Shown piece after piece: positions 24,300-33,388 of a DNA stretch of 64,000 bases. The notes below the pieces were generated by a model that was not told the DNA's origin, did no database searches, and saw only the letters and a program-made list of their open reading frames with translations. Position 1 is the stretch's first letter. Every line of letters starts with the position of its first letter. The position numbers and the translations under genes are program-made. Source of the stretch: Tabrizicola_A sp044377735 (GTDB lineage: Bacteria > Pseudomonadota > Alphaproteobacteria > Rhodobacterales > Rhodobacteraceae); assembly GCA_044377735.1 (NCBI GenBank), contig JBILYK010000003.1, forward strand, positions 45,337 to 109,336, read 5' to 3'.

Positions 24300-25705
24300 G
24301 CCTGCTGCGCAAAAAGCCGGGGCCGACTGTGGCCCATAAAGATGCCCCTCTGCCGACAAAGCCCGCCAAGACAGAGCTTGCCGCGCCCAAACCGCGCGCC
24401 CCTTCCGAAGTGCAGTCCCTTCTCTCGGCCCGCACGTCGGTGATTGTCGGCAGCGTGACGGCCGCGATTCTGGTGCTGGGCTTTGGCGTCTGGTCTGTCG
24501 CATCTGAAATCGCTGGGGCGGTGGTCGCCTCGGGCCAGATCGAGGTGTCGCAGAACCGCCAAGTGGTGCAGCACCCCGATGGTGGCGTGGTGGCCGAAAT
24601 CGCGGTGAAAGAGGCGCAACCTGTCAAGGCCGGTGATCTGTTGATCCGGCTGGATGGGGCCTTGGTGAAATCCGAACTCGCCATCGTCGAAGGCCAGCTC
24701 TTCGAAGTCATGGCCCGCAGCGCTCGACTTGAGGCCGAACGCAACGACGCCGCCGCGCCCGAGTTTTTGGGCGAACTGGCCGAACTTGCAAAGACCCGCC
24801 CCGAAGTGGCCGACCTGATCGAAGGTCAGCGCAGCCTTTTCACCGCACGGCGGGAGTCGGTGCTGAAACAATCCGAACAGTTGCAAAAACGCGCCGCCCA
24901 GATCGCCGCCCAGATCGATGGGGTGGATGCGCAGGTGGCCGCGCTAATCCAGCAACTGAACCTGATCGAACAAGAGCTGGACGATCAGCGCACGCTTTTG
25001 GAAAAGGGCCTAGCCCAGTCCTCCCGTGTGCTGGCGCTGGAACGCGAAGCCTCGCGGCTGCAAGGGTCGGTGGGCGAATTGCAGGCCTCGCGCGCGCAGG
25101 CCGAAGGTCGCGCGACCGAGGTGGAACTTGAGGTTCTGCGCCTTGCCGCCGTGCGCCGCGAAGAGGCCAATACCCAGTTGCGCGACATTGGCGCCCGCGT
25201 GCTGGAACTGGCCGAGCGCCGCCGCTCGCTGAGCGAACAAATCGCCCGGCTGGAGATCAGGGCACCGGTGTCGGGAACCGTCCTCGGTCTTGCGGTCAGC
25301 ACGCCGCAATCGGTGATCCGTCCGGCGGAACCCTTGTTGTATCTCATCCCGCAGGACCGACCGCTGATCATCACCGCGCAGGTGCAGACCATCGACGTCG
25401 ATCAGGTCTTTGTCGGCCAGAAGGTGCGGCTGATGTTTCCAGCTTTTTCGGCCCGAACCACGCCCGAACTGAACGGCCATGTCGTCACCGTCTCGGCCGA
25501 TGCCTTGATCGATGAACGTGCCCAGCTGGCCTATTACAAGGCCGAAATCGCGCTTGACCCCGGCGAAATTGACCGATTCGAAGGGCTTACCCTTATCCCA
25601 GGCATGCCCGTGGAAACCTTCATCCAGACCGGCACCCGCAGCCCGATGTCCTATCTTCTTAAACCCTTCACAGACTATTTCTCGGCGGCCTTCCGAGAAA
25701 GCTGA
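24296..25705 (+). CDS. HlyD family type I secretion periplasmic adaptor
   Basis: 469 residues. A cytoplasmic N-terminus rich in Lys/Pro is followed by one membrane segment at ~57-77 (SVTAAILVLGFGVWSVA). Then come the split barrel-lipoyl halves (HPDGGVVAEIAVKEAQPVKAGD and IRAPVSGTVLGLAV-type) around a long alpha-helical hairpin (~130-310), and a C-terminal barrel. This is the adaptor that links the inner-membrane ABC exporter to TolC. It is translationally coupled to the ABC gene. About 220 bases without a gene follow, containing a GC-rich hairpin at 25832-25855. Confidence 0.92.
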   Translation: MSLLRKKPGPTVAHKDAPLPTKPAKTELAAPKPRAPSEVQSLLSARTSVIVGSVTAAILVLGFGVWSVASEIAGAVVASGQIEVSQNRQVVQHPDGGVVAEIAVKEAQPVKAGDLLIRLDGALVKSELAIVEGQLFEVMARSARLEAERNDAAAPEFLGELAELAKTRPEVADLIEGQRSLFTARRESVLKQSEQLQKRAAQIAAQIDGVDAQVAALIQQLNLIEQELDDQRTLLEKGLAQSSRVLALEREASRLQGSVGELQASRAQAEGRATEVELEVLRLAAVRREEANTQLRDIGARVLELAERRRSLSEQIARLEIRAPVSGTVLGLAVSTPQSVIRPAEPLLYLIPQDRPLIITAQVQTIDVDQVFVGQKVRLMFPAFSARTTPELNGHVVTVSADALIDERAQLAYYKAEIALDPGEIDRFEGLTLIPGMPVETFIQTGTRSPMSYLLKPFTDYFSAAFRES

Positions 25706-25927
25706 TCGCCAAACCTGCCGACCTGTTGCAGAGCAGGCCGGGTTGCGTTTAAGCTCGGATCAGTCACATCAAAAGGGGGGAAGCCGGTGCATCACGACCG
25801 CTTCCATGATCGCAACTCTGGCCCTGTCACGGCCCCGCGCGTCGCGCTGCGGGGCTGATACCGGGTTGCACTGATGCCACCTCATCAGCCTTTCGGCATC
25901 CATCCCCTTTTGCCGTGATGAGACCCC

Positions 25928-27454
25928 ATGTCCCTGCTTTCACTTCAAGATCTGACGCTTCTGCGCCCTATACCGCTGTTTTCGAACCTGTCGCTGTCCA
26001 TCACCAAAGGCGACCGCATCGGCCTTGTCGCCGCCAACGGCAGCGGCAAATCCTCTTTTTTGCGCATCCTTGCCGGGCAGGAAGAGGCCACGTCGGGCAG
26101 CATCACCACCGCGCGCGGTCTGGTGGTGGCCTTTGCCCCGCAAGACCCGCCGCCGCATCTTCTGACGCTCACCCTGCGCGATGCGGTCCAAGATGCGCTT
26201 GCCCCCGACATTGCCGACAGCGAAGGCTGGCGCGTCGACATTCTGCTTGACGATCTCGCCGTCGATCCCGCCCTTTGGACCCGACTTGTGCGCGACCTGT
26301 CGGGTGGCTGGCAGCGCGTCATGCTTCTGGCCCGCGCCGCCGTGGTGGAACCTGATCTGCTGCTCCTTGATGAACCCACCAACCACCTTGACCTTGGCCG
26401 CATCGGCATCCTGCAGCGCTTTCTGGCGACCCTGCCGCGCGATTGCGCGGTGATCGCCGCCAGCCATGATCGCGCCTTTCTGACCGAAACCACCCGCCGC
26501 ACGCTGTTTCTGCGCCCCAAAGACAGCGCCGATTTCGCCTTACCCTACACCCGCGCCCGCGACGCGCTGGACGAATACGACGCCGCGCGCGACCGTCTGT
26601 TTGCCAATAACATGCGCAAGGTCCGTGCCCTGCGCCAACAGGCGGCCAAGCTGAAGAACATCGGCATCAACTCGGGCTCTGATCTATTGGTGGTCAAGAC
26701 CAAACAACTCTCCGAACGCGCCGACGCCCTCGAAGACCAAGCCCGCCCCGTCCATCATGACCGCAGCGCAGGCACGATCCGCCTGACAAACAGCGGCAGC
26801 CATGCCAAGGCGCTGGTCACGCTGGATGACGCGGCGATTTCCACCCCCGAATCCACCCCAGACGGGCGGCTGTTGTTCAGGACCGGGCGGCTTTGGATCG
26901 AAAAAGGCGACCGCGTTGCGCTTTTGGGGGCCAATGGCACGGGCAAGACTCAACTGGTCAAACGCCTGCAAGCGGCGATTACCATACCCGACCCGGGCTT
27001 GCGTGCGGCCACCAGCCTGCGCTTGGGCTACTCCGATCAGGCGCTGTCCCAGCTGAACGGCTTTGCAACCCCGTGGCAGGCGGTCAAGGACAGCAGCGAA
27101 CTGCCCGATCAGCAGGCCCGGTCACACCTGGCCGGGGCGGGCATCTCGATAGACGCCCAAACCGCCCCCCTGTCGCGCCTGTCGGGTGGGCAAAAGGCAC
27201 GGTTGGCGATGCTGCTTCTGCGGCTTTCTTCCCCCAACTTCTACCTTCTGGATGAACCCACCAACCACCTTGATATCGAAGGTCAGGACATGCTGGAAAC
27301 TGAGCTTCTCGAACACGGTGCCGCTTGCCTTCTGGTCAGCCACGACCGCGCCTTTGTCCGCGCGGTGGCCACGCGGATCTGGGTGATTTCCGCCGGAAAA
27401 CTGATTGAGATTGATGATCCCGACCCCATCTTTGCCCGGCTCCTGAACGGTTAG
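25928..27454 (+). CDS. ABC-F family ATP-binding protein
   Basis: 508 residues with two ABC domains and no membrane segments. Domain 1: Walker A AANGSGKSS, signature LSGGWQR, Walker B LLLDEPTNHLD. Domain 2: Walker A GANGTGKTQ (~residue 338), signature LSGGQKA, Walker B YLLDEPTNHLD. A charged linker between them (~215-260, RKVRALRQQAAKLKNIG) is the P-site tRNA interaction element of ABC-F factors, which act on the ribosome. Members include EttA/Uup-type translation factors and antibiotic-resistance proteins; at 508 residues it is short and I do not assign a subtype. Starts at ATG 25928; convergent with the Usp gene. Confidence 0.88.
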   Translation: MSLLSLQDLTLLRPIPLFSNLSLSITKGDRIGLVAANGSGKSSFLRILAGQEEATSGSITTARGLVVAFAPQDPPPHLLTLTLRDAVQDALAPDIADSEGWRVDILLDDLAVDPALWTRLVRDLSGGWQRVMLLARAAVVEPDLLLLDEPTNHLDLGRIGILQRFLATLPRDCAVIAASHDRAFLTETTRRTLFLRPKDSADFALPYTRARDALDEYDAARDRLFANNMRKVRALRQQAAKLKNIGINSGSDLLVVKTKQLSERADALEDQARPVHHDRSAGTIRLTNSGSHAKALVTLDDAAISTPESTPDGRLLFRTGRLWIEKGDRVALLGANGTGKTQLVKRLQAAITIPDPGLRAATSLRLGYSDQALSQLNGFATPWQAVKDSSELPDQQARSHLAGAGISIDAQTAPLSRLSGGQKARLAMLLLRLSSPNFYLLDEPTNHLDIEGQDMLETELLEHGAACLLVSHDRAFVRAVATRIWVISAGKLIEIDDPDPIFARLLNG

Positions 27455-27479
27455 GCGCGGCCACACCTGCAGCCGCGCC
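27454..27479. terminator. GC-rich hairpin between convergent ABC-F and usp genes
   Basis: GGCGCGGC / GCCGCGCC, a perfect 8-bp stem with a 10-base loop, starts at the last base of the ABC-F stop codon and fills most of the 43-base convergent gap. No U-tract follows, so intrinsic termination is uncertain. Confidence 0.35.
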
Positions 27480-27497
27480 AAGCCTTGCAAGATGCGT

Positions 27498-28322
27498 TCA
27501 GCCCCGGCTGACCAAAAGATCGCAGGGTGGCGAATGGATCAGATCAGTGACAAAGCTGCCCAGAACATTCGGCAGAAACCCGCTGCGGGTATGGGCGCCC
27601 ACGACCACAAGATCAGGCTTGATCGCAGCCAACCGCTCCAGGGTCACCGAGCGGCCCCCGCTGATGATCTCGATCTCGGGCAGGGCGCCTTCGAGACCCA
27701 GCCCGGCCAGCCAAAGATCACGCTCTTGCGCGGCCTCGGCGCACAGGTCTTTTGCCAGGGCACTGCCTGGGCCATCCCCTGTCAGCCCAGCAAAAGGCAC
27801 CGGCACGGCGTGGAATGACCTCATCTCAGCATTGGGCGCAATCGTCCGTGCCGTCCGCAGCGCAGCCGCACAGGCCGGCGAAAAGCTGACCGGGACCAGA
27901 ACCTTGGCATAATCCTGATTGGCCAGATCCTTGACCAAGAGCACCGGCCGCCGTGAGGCGCGCACGATCCGTACCATCGTGCTGTCACGTACCAAATCCA
28001 AGAGTGGCCGCTTCCGGTGCAGGCCCAGCACCACCAACCCCGCGTCCAACTCTTCGGCCAAGCCCAGCAAGACCTCTTGTGGATCGCCTGCAACCGCGGC
28101 GCTTGTCACAATCTGCCCCGGTGCTGCCACAGCCTTTACGAACTGCGCCAGCCGCGCGTCGACATCTCTCAAAAGCGTTGCAAGCATATCGACGGGCAGA
28201 TCATCATCAATGACCGATAGGACGTGACAGGGTAGGCCAAGCTTGGCCGCCAAGCGCACCGCCCGCTGTACAGCACGGTCAGATCGGGCCGAAAGGTCGG
28301 TGGCTACCAGGATATTTTTCAT
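27498..28322 (-). CDS. Tandem universal stress protein (UspA family)
   Basis: 274 residues made of two Usp domains (about 1-135 and 140-274). Domain 1 opens MKNILVATDLSARSDRAVQRA; domain 2 opens KVLVPVSFSPACAAALRTA and ends with VVVGAHTRSGFLPNVLGSF then DLLVSRG, close to the ATP-binding G-2x-G-9x-G(S/T) element. Domain 1 has the weaker site. Usp proteins are cytoplasmic and induced by starvation or stress; the precise role is unknown. AAGGAA precedes the ATG at 28322. It diverges from the DEAD-box helicase gene. Confidence 0.88.
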   Translation of the reverse strand: MKNILVATDLSARSDRAVQRAVRLAAKLGLPCHVLSVIDDDLPVDMLATLLRDVDARLAQFVKAVAAPGQIVTSAAVAGDPQEVLLGLAEELDAGLVVLGLHRKRPLLDLVRDSTMVRIVRASRRPVLLVKDLANQDYAKVLVPVSFSPACAAALRTARTIAPNAEMRSFHAVPVPFAGLTGDGPGSALAKDLCAEAAQERDLWLAGLGLEGALPEIEIISGGRSVTLERLAAIKPDLVVVGAHTRSGFLPNVLGSFVTDLIHSPPCDLLVSRG

Positions 28323-28708
28323 GTTCTGTTCCTTCGATCATGGCGAGTGGTGCGGAGGGTCCGCACCGCCCTTAGGCCGGGCCGCCCATCTTTCGCAGTT
28401 AACCGCCAGACCCGGTGGCCAAACATGATCCTGATCAAGCAAACCAGACAAAACCGCACCATTCTTCACCCTGCCATCTCCACCAATGCGGTCAAATCCT
28501 ACAGGCCTCGCGCACCTCATGGCGGTGTCCATGCAACCCTTGCTTTCTACAGGACTATACAGGCTGCCGGTTTTGCTCTATCTGCCGCCAATCGGCGCAA
28601 GATTCCCGATTGCAGTGGATGGGCAGGGAGGCCCGGCTGCAGGCAAGGGCGAGGGTGCCGAATATGGTACCACTGGGCGGCAGGACCGCCCCGCTTTTGG
28701 AAAAGAAC
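28323..28708. other. 386-bp divergent region between usp and DEAD helicase
   Basis: No convincing gene. The helicase frame stays open for 98 codons upstream of its ATG, but the translation is Cys/His/Pro-rich and unlike the family. A TATACA at 28556-28561 could be a -10 box, which would leave a ~140-base 5' leader before the helicase; no good -35 was found. Long leaders are known for cold-inducible helicase genes, so this may be regulatory RNA; inference only. Confidence 0.4.
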
Positions 28709-31132
28709 ATGCAAAATCTGAATATCGCCGCGCCTCTCGCGGCGGCTTTAACTGCTCGTGGATATGAGTCTTTGACGGCTGTGCAAGAGGCCGTTCTGGT
28801 CGATGGCACCCATGGCCGCGACATGCTGGTGTCGGCCCAAACCGGTTCGGGCAAGACGGTCGCCTTTGGCCTCGCCATTGCGCCGGAAATCCTGAACGGG
28901 TCGGACAAGCTTCTTTACGCTGACACGCCGCTTTCGCTTATCATCGCCCCCACCCGCGAATTGGCCCAACAGGTCGCGCGCGAATTGGAATGGCTTTACG
29001 CTTCTGCCGGGGCAAAGATTGCCACCTGCGTCGGCGGCATGGATTACCGTACCGAAAAGCGGACGCTGGATCGTGGCGCGCATATCGTCGTCGGCACCCC
29101 TGGCCGTTTGCGTGACCATATCGAGCGTAACAGCCTTGATCTGTCGGGTGTGCAGGCTGTGGTGCTGGATGAAGCTGATGAGATGCTGGACCTCGGCTTT
29201 GCCGAAGATCTGGAATTCATCCTTGCCGCTGCGCCCGAAAACCGCCGCACGCTGATGTTTTCGGCAACTGTGCCCAAAGAAATCGCAACGCTTGCTGCCA
29301 CATTCCAGAAAGACGCTCTGCGCATCGTCGCGCAGGGTGAGCAAAAGCAGCACACCGACATTGAATACCGCGCGCTTTCGGTCGCTGTGCGCGACCGCGA
29401 GCACGCCATTTTCAACGCCCTGCGCTTTTACGAGGCGCGCACGGCCATCGTGTTCTGCAAAACCCGCGCGAACGTAAATCACCTTCTGGCCCGCATGGGC
29501 AACCGTGGTTTTCAGGTAGTGGCCCTTTCGGGTGAACTGTCGCAAACCGAGCGGATGCATGCGCTCCAAGCGCTGCGTGACGGTCGTGCGCGAGTTTGCA
29601 TCGCCACTGACGTTGCCGCCCGTGGCATCGACCTTCCGGGGTTGGAACTGGTGATCCATGCCGATCTGCCGACCAACTCGGAAACCCTGCTGCACCGTTC
29701 GGGCCGCACCGGTCGTGCCGGCAAGAAAGGTGTCTCGGCGCTGATCGTGGCCCCGTCCGAAGTGCGCAAGGCTCAGCGTCTGTTGCAGGGTGCCAAGGTT
29801 GTCGCCGAATGGGGCAATGCCCCCAGCGCCGATGAGGTGCAGGCGAAGGATGATATGCGTCTGCTGGAACACTCCGCCCTTGCGGCCGAAGTTGGTGATG
29901 AGGCGGATATGGCGCGGCAGATCCTGTCACGCTTTAACGCCGAACAGGTCGCCGCCGCTTTTGTGCGCCTGTGGCGCGAAGGCCGCTCGGCGCCGGAAGT
30001 GCTTTCCGATGCCCTGCCACCGTCTGAACCGCGCGCGCCCCGTGAACGTGGCGAGTTTGGTCCCTCGGTTTGGTTCAAGCTGTCGGTTGGCCATACCGGT
30101 CGCGCCGAAGCGCGCTGGCTCTTGCCGAAAATCTGCGAAGCTGGGGGCATTTCGCGCGACAGCATCGGTGCTATCCGCGTGCAGCAGGACGAAACCTTTG
30201 TGCAGATTGCCAATGCCGTCGCAGGCCGCTTTGCCGACAGTGCCGAGTTGGAGTCTGGTCTGACCATGGACAAGCTGATCGGCGAGCCGACCTTGTCGCG
30301 CCCCGAACGTGGTGAGCGACCTGAACATGGCGAGCGTCCCGAGCGTGCGCCCCGTGCCGCTGCACCCCGCGCAGCTGCCCCGCGCCCGGTGCGTGCCGAC
30401 AAGCCGGTCTATACCCCGAAACCCTCGCGCATCGTCGATGAAGACAGCCCCGCCGCGCCCCCGCGTGACGAGGCCCCGCGCAAGCCCTACACCCCGCGTG
30501 AGGACAGCGAGCGCAAACCTTATGCGTCCCGCGTAGCAGGTGCGGCGAAACCATACCCGCCGCGCGAAGAGGGCGAGCGCAAGCCATATGCGCCCCGTCC
30601 GGCGGGTGAGCGTAAACCTTACGCCCCGCGTGAGGATGGCGAGCGCAAGCCCTATGCGCCGCGCCCGGCAGGAGAGCGTAAGCCCTACGCTGCTCGCGAA
30701 GACGCCCCGCGCAAGCCATATGCCAAGCGTGAGGATGGCCCGTCCAAGCCCTACGCCCCGCGCGAGGATGGCGAGCGCAAACCGCGTTGGGCGGCTGGTG
30801 ACAAGCCTGCGCCTAAATCGGCCGGGTTCAAGTCACATGGCGGATCGCCGGATCGTCCGGCCCGCGCCGAAGGTTACAAAAGCCACCGCAGCGAAGGCGG
30901 CGACCGCCCACGCACCGATGCCACTGGTGAAAAGCGCCCCTATGCTCCGCGCAAGGATGGCGCTGATGCGCGCCCCTTCGTGAAAAAGGCAGGCGCTGGT
31001 CCGGCCAAGGCGGCAGGCTTCAAAAGCCATGCTACCGAAGGAAAAAAACCCTTTGCCCGCACAAAATCTGCGGCTCCAAAGACGGATGCGCGCGACACCA
31101 GCAAGCGCTTTGTACCGCCAAAGAAAAAGTAA
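28709..31132 (+). CDS. DEAD-box ATP-dependent RNA helicase with repetitive basic tail
   Basis: 807 residues from ATG at 28709 (MQNLNIAAPLAAALTARGYESLTAVQEAVL, containing the Q motif). Helicase motifs: AQTGSGKT (I), PTRELAQQ (Ia), VLDEADEML (II), MFSATVP (III), IATDVAARGIDLPG (V), HRSGRTGRAGKKG (VI). A DbpA/CsdA-like RNA-binding domain follows (~450-530, WFKLSVGHTGRAEARWLLPKI). The last ~280 residues are a disordered Arg/Lys/Pro tail with about nine KPYAPRED-type repeats and later FKSH repeats. Such proteins unwind RNA in ribosome assembly and decay, often in the cold. A strong terminator follows. Confidence 0.93.
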   Translation: MQNLNIAAPLAAALTARGYESLTAVQEAVLVDGTHGRDMLVSAQTGSGKTVAFGLAIAPEILNGSDKLLYADTPLSLIIAPTRELAQQVARELEWLYASAGAKIATCVGGMDYRTEKRTLDRGAHIVVGTPGRLRDHIERNSLDLSGVQAVVLDEADEMLDLGFAEDLEFILAAAPENRRTLMFSATVPKEIATLAATFQKDALRIVAQGEQKQHTDIEYRALSVAVRDREHAIFNALRFYEARTAIVFCKTRANVNHLLARMGNRGFQVVALSGELSQTERMHALQALRDGRARVCIATDVAARGIDLPGLELVIHADLPTNSETLLHRSGRTGRAGKKGVSALIVAPSEVRKAQRLLQGAKVVAEWGNAPSADEVQAKDDMRLLEHSALAAEVGDEADMARQILSRFNAEQVAAAFVRLWREGRSAPEVLSDALPPSEPRAPRERGEFGPSVWFKLSVGHTGRAEARWLLPKICEAGGISRDSIGAIRVQQDETFVQIANAVAGRFADSAELESGLTMDKLIGEPTLSRPERGERPEHGERPERAPRAAAPRAAAPRPVRADKPVYTPKPSRIVDEDSPAAPPRDEAPRKPYTPREDSERKPYASRVAGAAKPYPPREEGERKPYAPRPAGERKPYAPREDGERKPYAPRPAGERKPYAAREDAPRKPYAKREDGPSKPYAPREDGERKPRWAAGDKPAPKSAGFKSHGGSPDRPARAEGYKSHRSEGGDRPRTDATGEKRPYAPRKDGADARPFVKKAGAGPAKAAGFKSHATEGKKPFARTKSAAPKTDARDTSKRFVPPKKK
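30479..30786 (+). repeat. In-frame repeat array encoding KPYAPRED-like units
   Basis: Residues ~591-692 of the helicase consist of about nine consecutive units of 11-12 residues with consensus RKPYAPREDGE, alternating with a RPAGE variant. At DNA level the units are 33-36 bases and partly identical, so the array can expand or contract by slippage or recombination without breaking the frame. Confidence 0.85.
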
Positions 31133-31155
31133 GATCCATTTGTGAACTCATGTTT

Positions 31156-31183
31156 CATAAGGCCGCCTTTGGGCGGCCTTATG
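31156..31183. terminator. Bidirectional rho-independent terminator
   Basis: CATAAGGCCGCC / GGCGGCCTTATG forms a perfect 12-bp stem with loop TTTG between convergent helicase and phosphatase genes. The right arm overlaps the last codon and the stop of the minus-strand gene. A/T-rich ends on both arms suit termination from both sides. Confidence 0.85.
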
Positions 31184-31952
31184 CTTTGAAATTGGATAGA
31201 ATTTCCGCGTGAACCATTACTGGCGCGGTGAAGATTCCCGCCGTCTTGGCGTCCGGTGAGTTGAACCGCAAATCCAACCCGTGCCGATCACTTACCGCCG
31301 CCCCGGCCCGCGCAGCGATCAGGCTTCCGGCGGCAATGTCCCATTCCCAGGCATCGCGTGTCGAGATCATGCCATCAAAACTGCCCTCGGCAATCAGGCA
31401 CAACCGATAGGCAATTGACGACCGAAAGCTGCGCTTCAGATCATGCGGCAGAGTGTGCCAGTGATCCGGCTCCAGAAAGCCTTTTGACATCAGAAGGTTG
31501 GCACAAGACAGTCCCGTACGGTTGGCACAGCGGATCGGTGCGCCATTACACTGCGCGGGCCCATTCTCTGCGGCAGTGTAAAGCATATCCAGCGCAGGAA
31601 GATAGATGGCCCCAGCCACAACGCGGCCCAGTTCGGCAACCGCGATGGAAATCGCAAAGTGCTTTTCGCCCGCGATAAAGGCGCGCGTGCCATCGATCGG
31701 GTCCAAAATGAACACGCGTTCATAATTTAAGCGCACTCGGTCGTCAGGGGTTTCTTCTGACAGCCAGCCATAGCCTGGCCGCGCCCCGCGCAAACGGTTT
31801 GCAAGGAGGTCATTCACCGCAAGATCTGCCTCGGTCACAGGACCAAGGCCCGGCTTTTCCCAAACCTGCAGATTGGACTTCCAGAACCGCATTGCCAGCG
31901 CGCCTGCATCGCGGGCCGCCTCAGCGATCAACCTCAGATCATTCTCCGGCAA
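31179..31952 (-). CDS. cysQ: 3'(2'),5'-bisphosphate nucleotidase CysQ-like (inositol monophosphatase family)
   Basis: 257 residues. Li-sensitive phosphatase motifs: GWLSEETPDD (metal-binding Glu-Glu), ILDPIDGTRAFIAG (DPIDGT core) and WEWDIAAGSLIA (WD). CysQ hydrolyses 3'-phosphoadenosine 5'-phosphate from sulfate assimilation; inositol monophosphatase activity is the alternative. Start is TTG at 31952, with GAGGG eight bases upstream, inside the last codons of the preceding pmbA gene (14-base overlap), implying co-translation. Confidence 0.88.
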   Translation of the reverse strand: MPENDLRLIAEAARDAGALAMRFWKSNLQVWEKPGLGPVTEADLAVNDLLANRLRGARPGYGWLSEETPDDRVRLNYERVFILDPIDGTRAFIAGEKHFAISIAVAELGRVVAGAIYLPALDMLYTAAENGPAQCNGAPIRCANRTGLSCANLLMSKGFLEPDHWHTLPHDLKRSFRSSIAYRLCLIAEGSFDGMISTRDAWEWDIAAGSLIAARAGAAVSDRHGLDLRFNSPDAKTAGIFTAPVMVHAEILSNFKA

Positions 31953-33282
31953 GGGTCAGACCCTCAACCAAGAGGCTGGGCACGCGGGTCGACAGATGCA
32001 TGCGGACATCATTTGCTGCGATCATGCTGCGCAGCATTTCGCGCAAATTCCCTGCAATCGTGCATTCATTCACCGGATACATCACTTCGCCCCCCTCCAC
32101 CCAAAACCCCGAAGCACCGCGTGAGTAATCACCGGTCGTGGGGTTGATGGTTGAGCCGATCAGCGAGGTCACGAGCAGCCCGGTACCCATCTGGGAGATC
32201 AACGCATCCCGGCTCAGATGTCCCTGTGTCAGATCAATGTTCGACGTCGCAGGCGAGGGTGGTGATGATGTGCCCCGCGCCGCGTTTGCGGTGGACGGCA
32301 TCCCCAACTTGCGACCCGTTGCCAGATCCAACGTCCAACCCATCAAGACGCCATCTTGAACGATCATTCGTTTCTGAGTTGGCAACCCTTCGCCATCAAA
32401 TGGGCGTGACCCAGAAACGCGCGGACGAAGCGGGTCTTCCACAATCGACATGCCCTTTGGCAGGACCTCTGCCCCCAAGGCATCGCGCAGCCAGCTTGCG
32501 CCGCGCGCAATCGAGGCGCCATTTACCGCCGACAACAGATGCCCGATAAGCGAGGCGGCAATCCGTTCGTCAAATAGCACCGGATAATGCCCCGTCTTTG
32601 GTTTCACCGCCCCAGAGCGGGCAAGGGTGCGTTCGCCTGCCAGCACACCAATGGCCGTTGCATCGGGCAGATCGGCCTGAAACACGTGGCTCTCTCCGGC
32701 GTAATCACGCTCCATCCCGGTGCCCTCTCCGGTGAAAGCCACCGCCGAGATTGACCTGCTGGTGCGGCCATAGCTGCCGGAAAAGCCGTTGGTGGCGGCT
32801 AGATGCACCCGGCGGGCGGAATATCCGGCACTCGCCTGCACCTGCGTGATGCCGCGCTGCGCCATCGCACCAGCTTCGGCCGCGCGCGCATCAGCTTCCA
32901 AAGCGGCGGCACTGGGTTCCTCCTGGGGATCGGTCAGCTCAAGTGTCGAAAGATCCCAATTCCGCGCAATCTGCGACGGATCAGCCAGCCCGGCAGTCGG
33001 GTCATCGGGTGCCTCACGCGCCATGGCCACCGCCCGCTCTGCCAGCGCGGCCACCGTCGCATCAGAGATATCCGAGGCGGACACACAGGCCTGCCGCCCG
33101 CTGATCAGCACCCGCAGCCCGATTTCCACCGCTTCGGCCCGTTCAGCTTGTTCCAACGCGCCAGCCCGGATGTCGATTGAGGTCGATCGCCCGTCGACCG
33201 CCATGGCATCGGCCGCCTCTGCACCAGCCTTGCAGGCGGCGTCTAGCAAAGCATAGGTTAAACGGTCCAGCATATCGGTCAT
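31939..33282 (-). CDS. pmbA: PmbA/TldE metalloprotease-related protein
   Basis: 447 residues, as E. coli PmbA (450). The start at ATG 33282 (MTDMLDRLTYALLDAACKAGAEAADAM) has GGAG six bases upstream; a longer frame from 33315 lacks a ribosome site. Family patterns: SIDIRAGALEQAERAEAVEIGLRV, RGASWLRDALG, SRPFDGEGLPTQKR, and GASGFWVEGGEVMYPVNE near the C-terminus. TldE/PmbA forms a heterodimer with TldD, whose zinc site does the proteolysis; it processes microcin precursors and CcdA. tldD is not adjacent. It lies upstream of cysQ on the same message. Confidence 0.93.
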   Translation of the reverse strand: MTDMLDRLTYALLDAACKAGAEAADAMAVDGRSTSIDIRAGALEQAERAEAVEIGLRVLISGRQACVSASDISDATVAALAERAVAMAREAPDDPTAGLADPSQIARNWDLSTLELTDPQEEPSAAALEADARAAEAGAMAQRGITQVQASAGYSARRVHLAATNGFSGSYGRTSRSISAVAFTGEGTGMERDYAGESHVFQADLPDATAIGVLAGERTLARSGAVKPKTGHYPVLFDERIAASLIGHLLSAVNGASIARGASWLRDALGAEVLPKGMSIVEDPLRPRVSGSRPFDGEGLPTQKRMIVQDGVLMGWTLDLATGRKLGMPSTANAARGTSSPPSPATSNIDLTQGHLSRDALISQMGTGLLVTSLIGSTINPTTGDYSRGASGFWVEGGEVMYPVNECTIAGNLREMLRSMIAANDVRMHLSTRVPSLLVEGLTLAGE

Positions 33283-33388
33283 CACGGTCTCCGGTGGTTG
33301 GCTCTCTTGGGCCATAAGAGGGGCTGCACTGCAAGCCCAAAGCCAAAGCCCCCCGAAGTTCCGGGCAGCCCTTCACATGAAGCTGCTG

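Noticed and set aside
25832..25855. GCCCCGC / GCGGGGC hairpin after the HlyD gene as a terminator
   Set aside because: Only 7 bp with a 10-base loop and no U-tract; GC-rich hairpins of this size are common by chance here.
28415..28708. 98-codon N-terminal extension of the DEAD-box helicase
   Set aside because: Its Cys/His/Pro-rich translation is unlike the family, and the ATG at 28709 gives the conserved N-terminus.
30479..30786. Regular ~33-36-base repeats resembling a CRISPR array
   Set aside because: The repeats are in frame within the helicase, have no unique spacers, and no cas genes are near.
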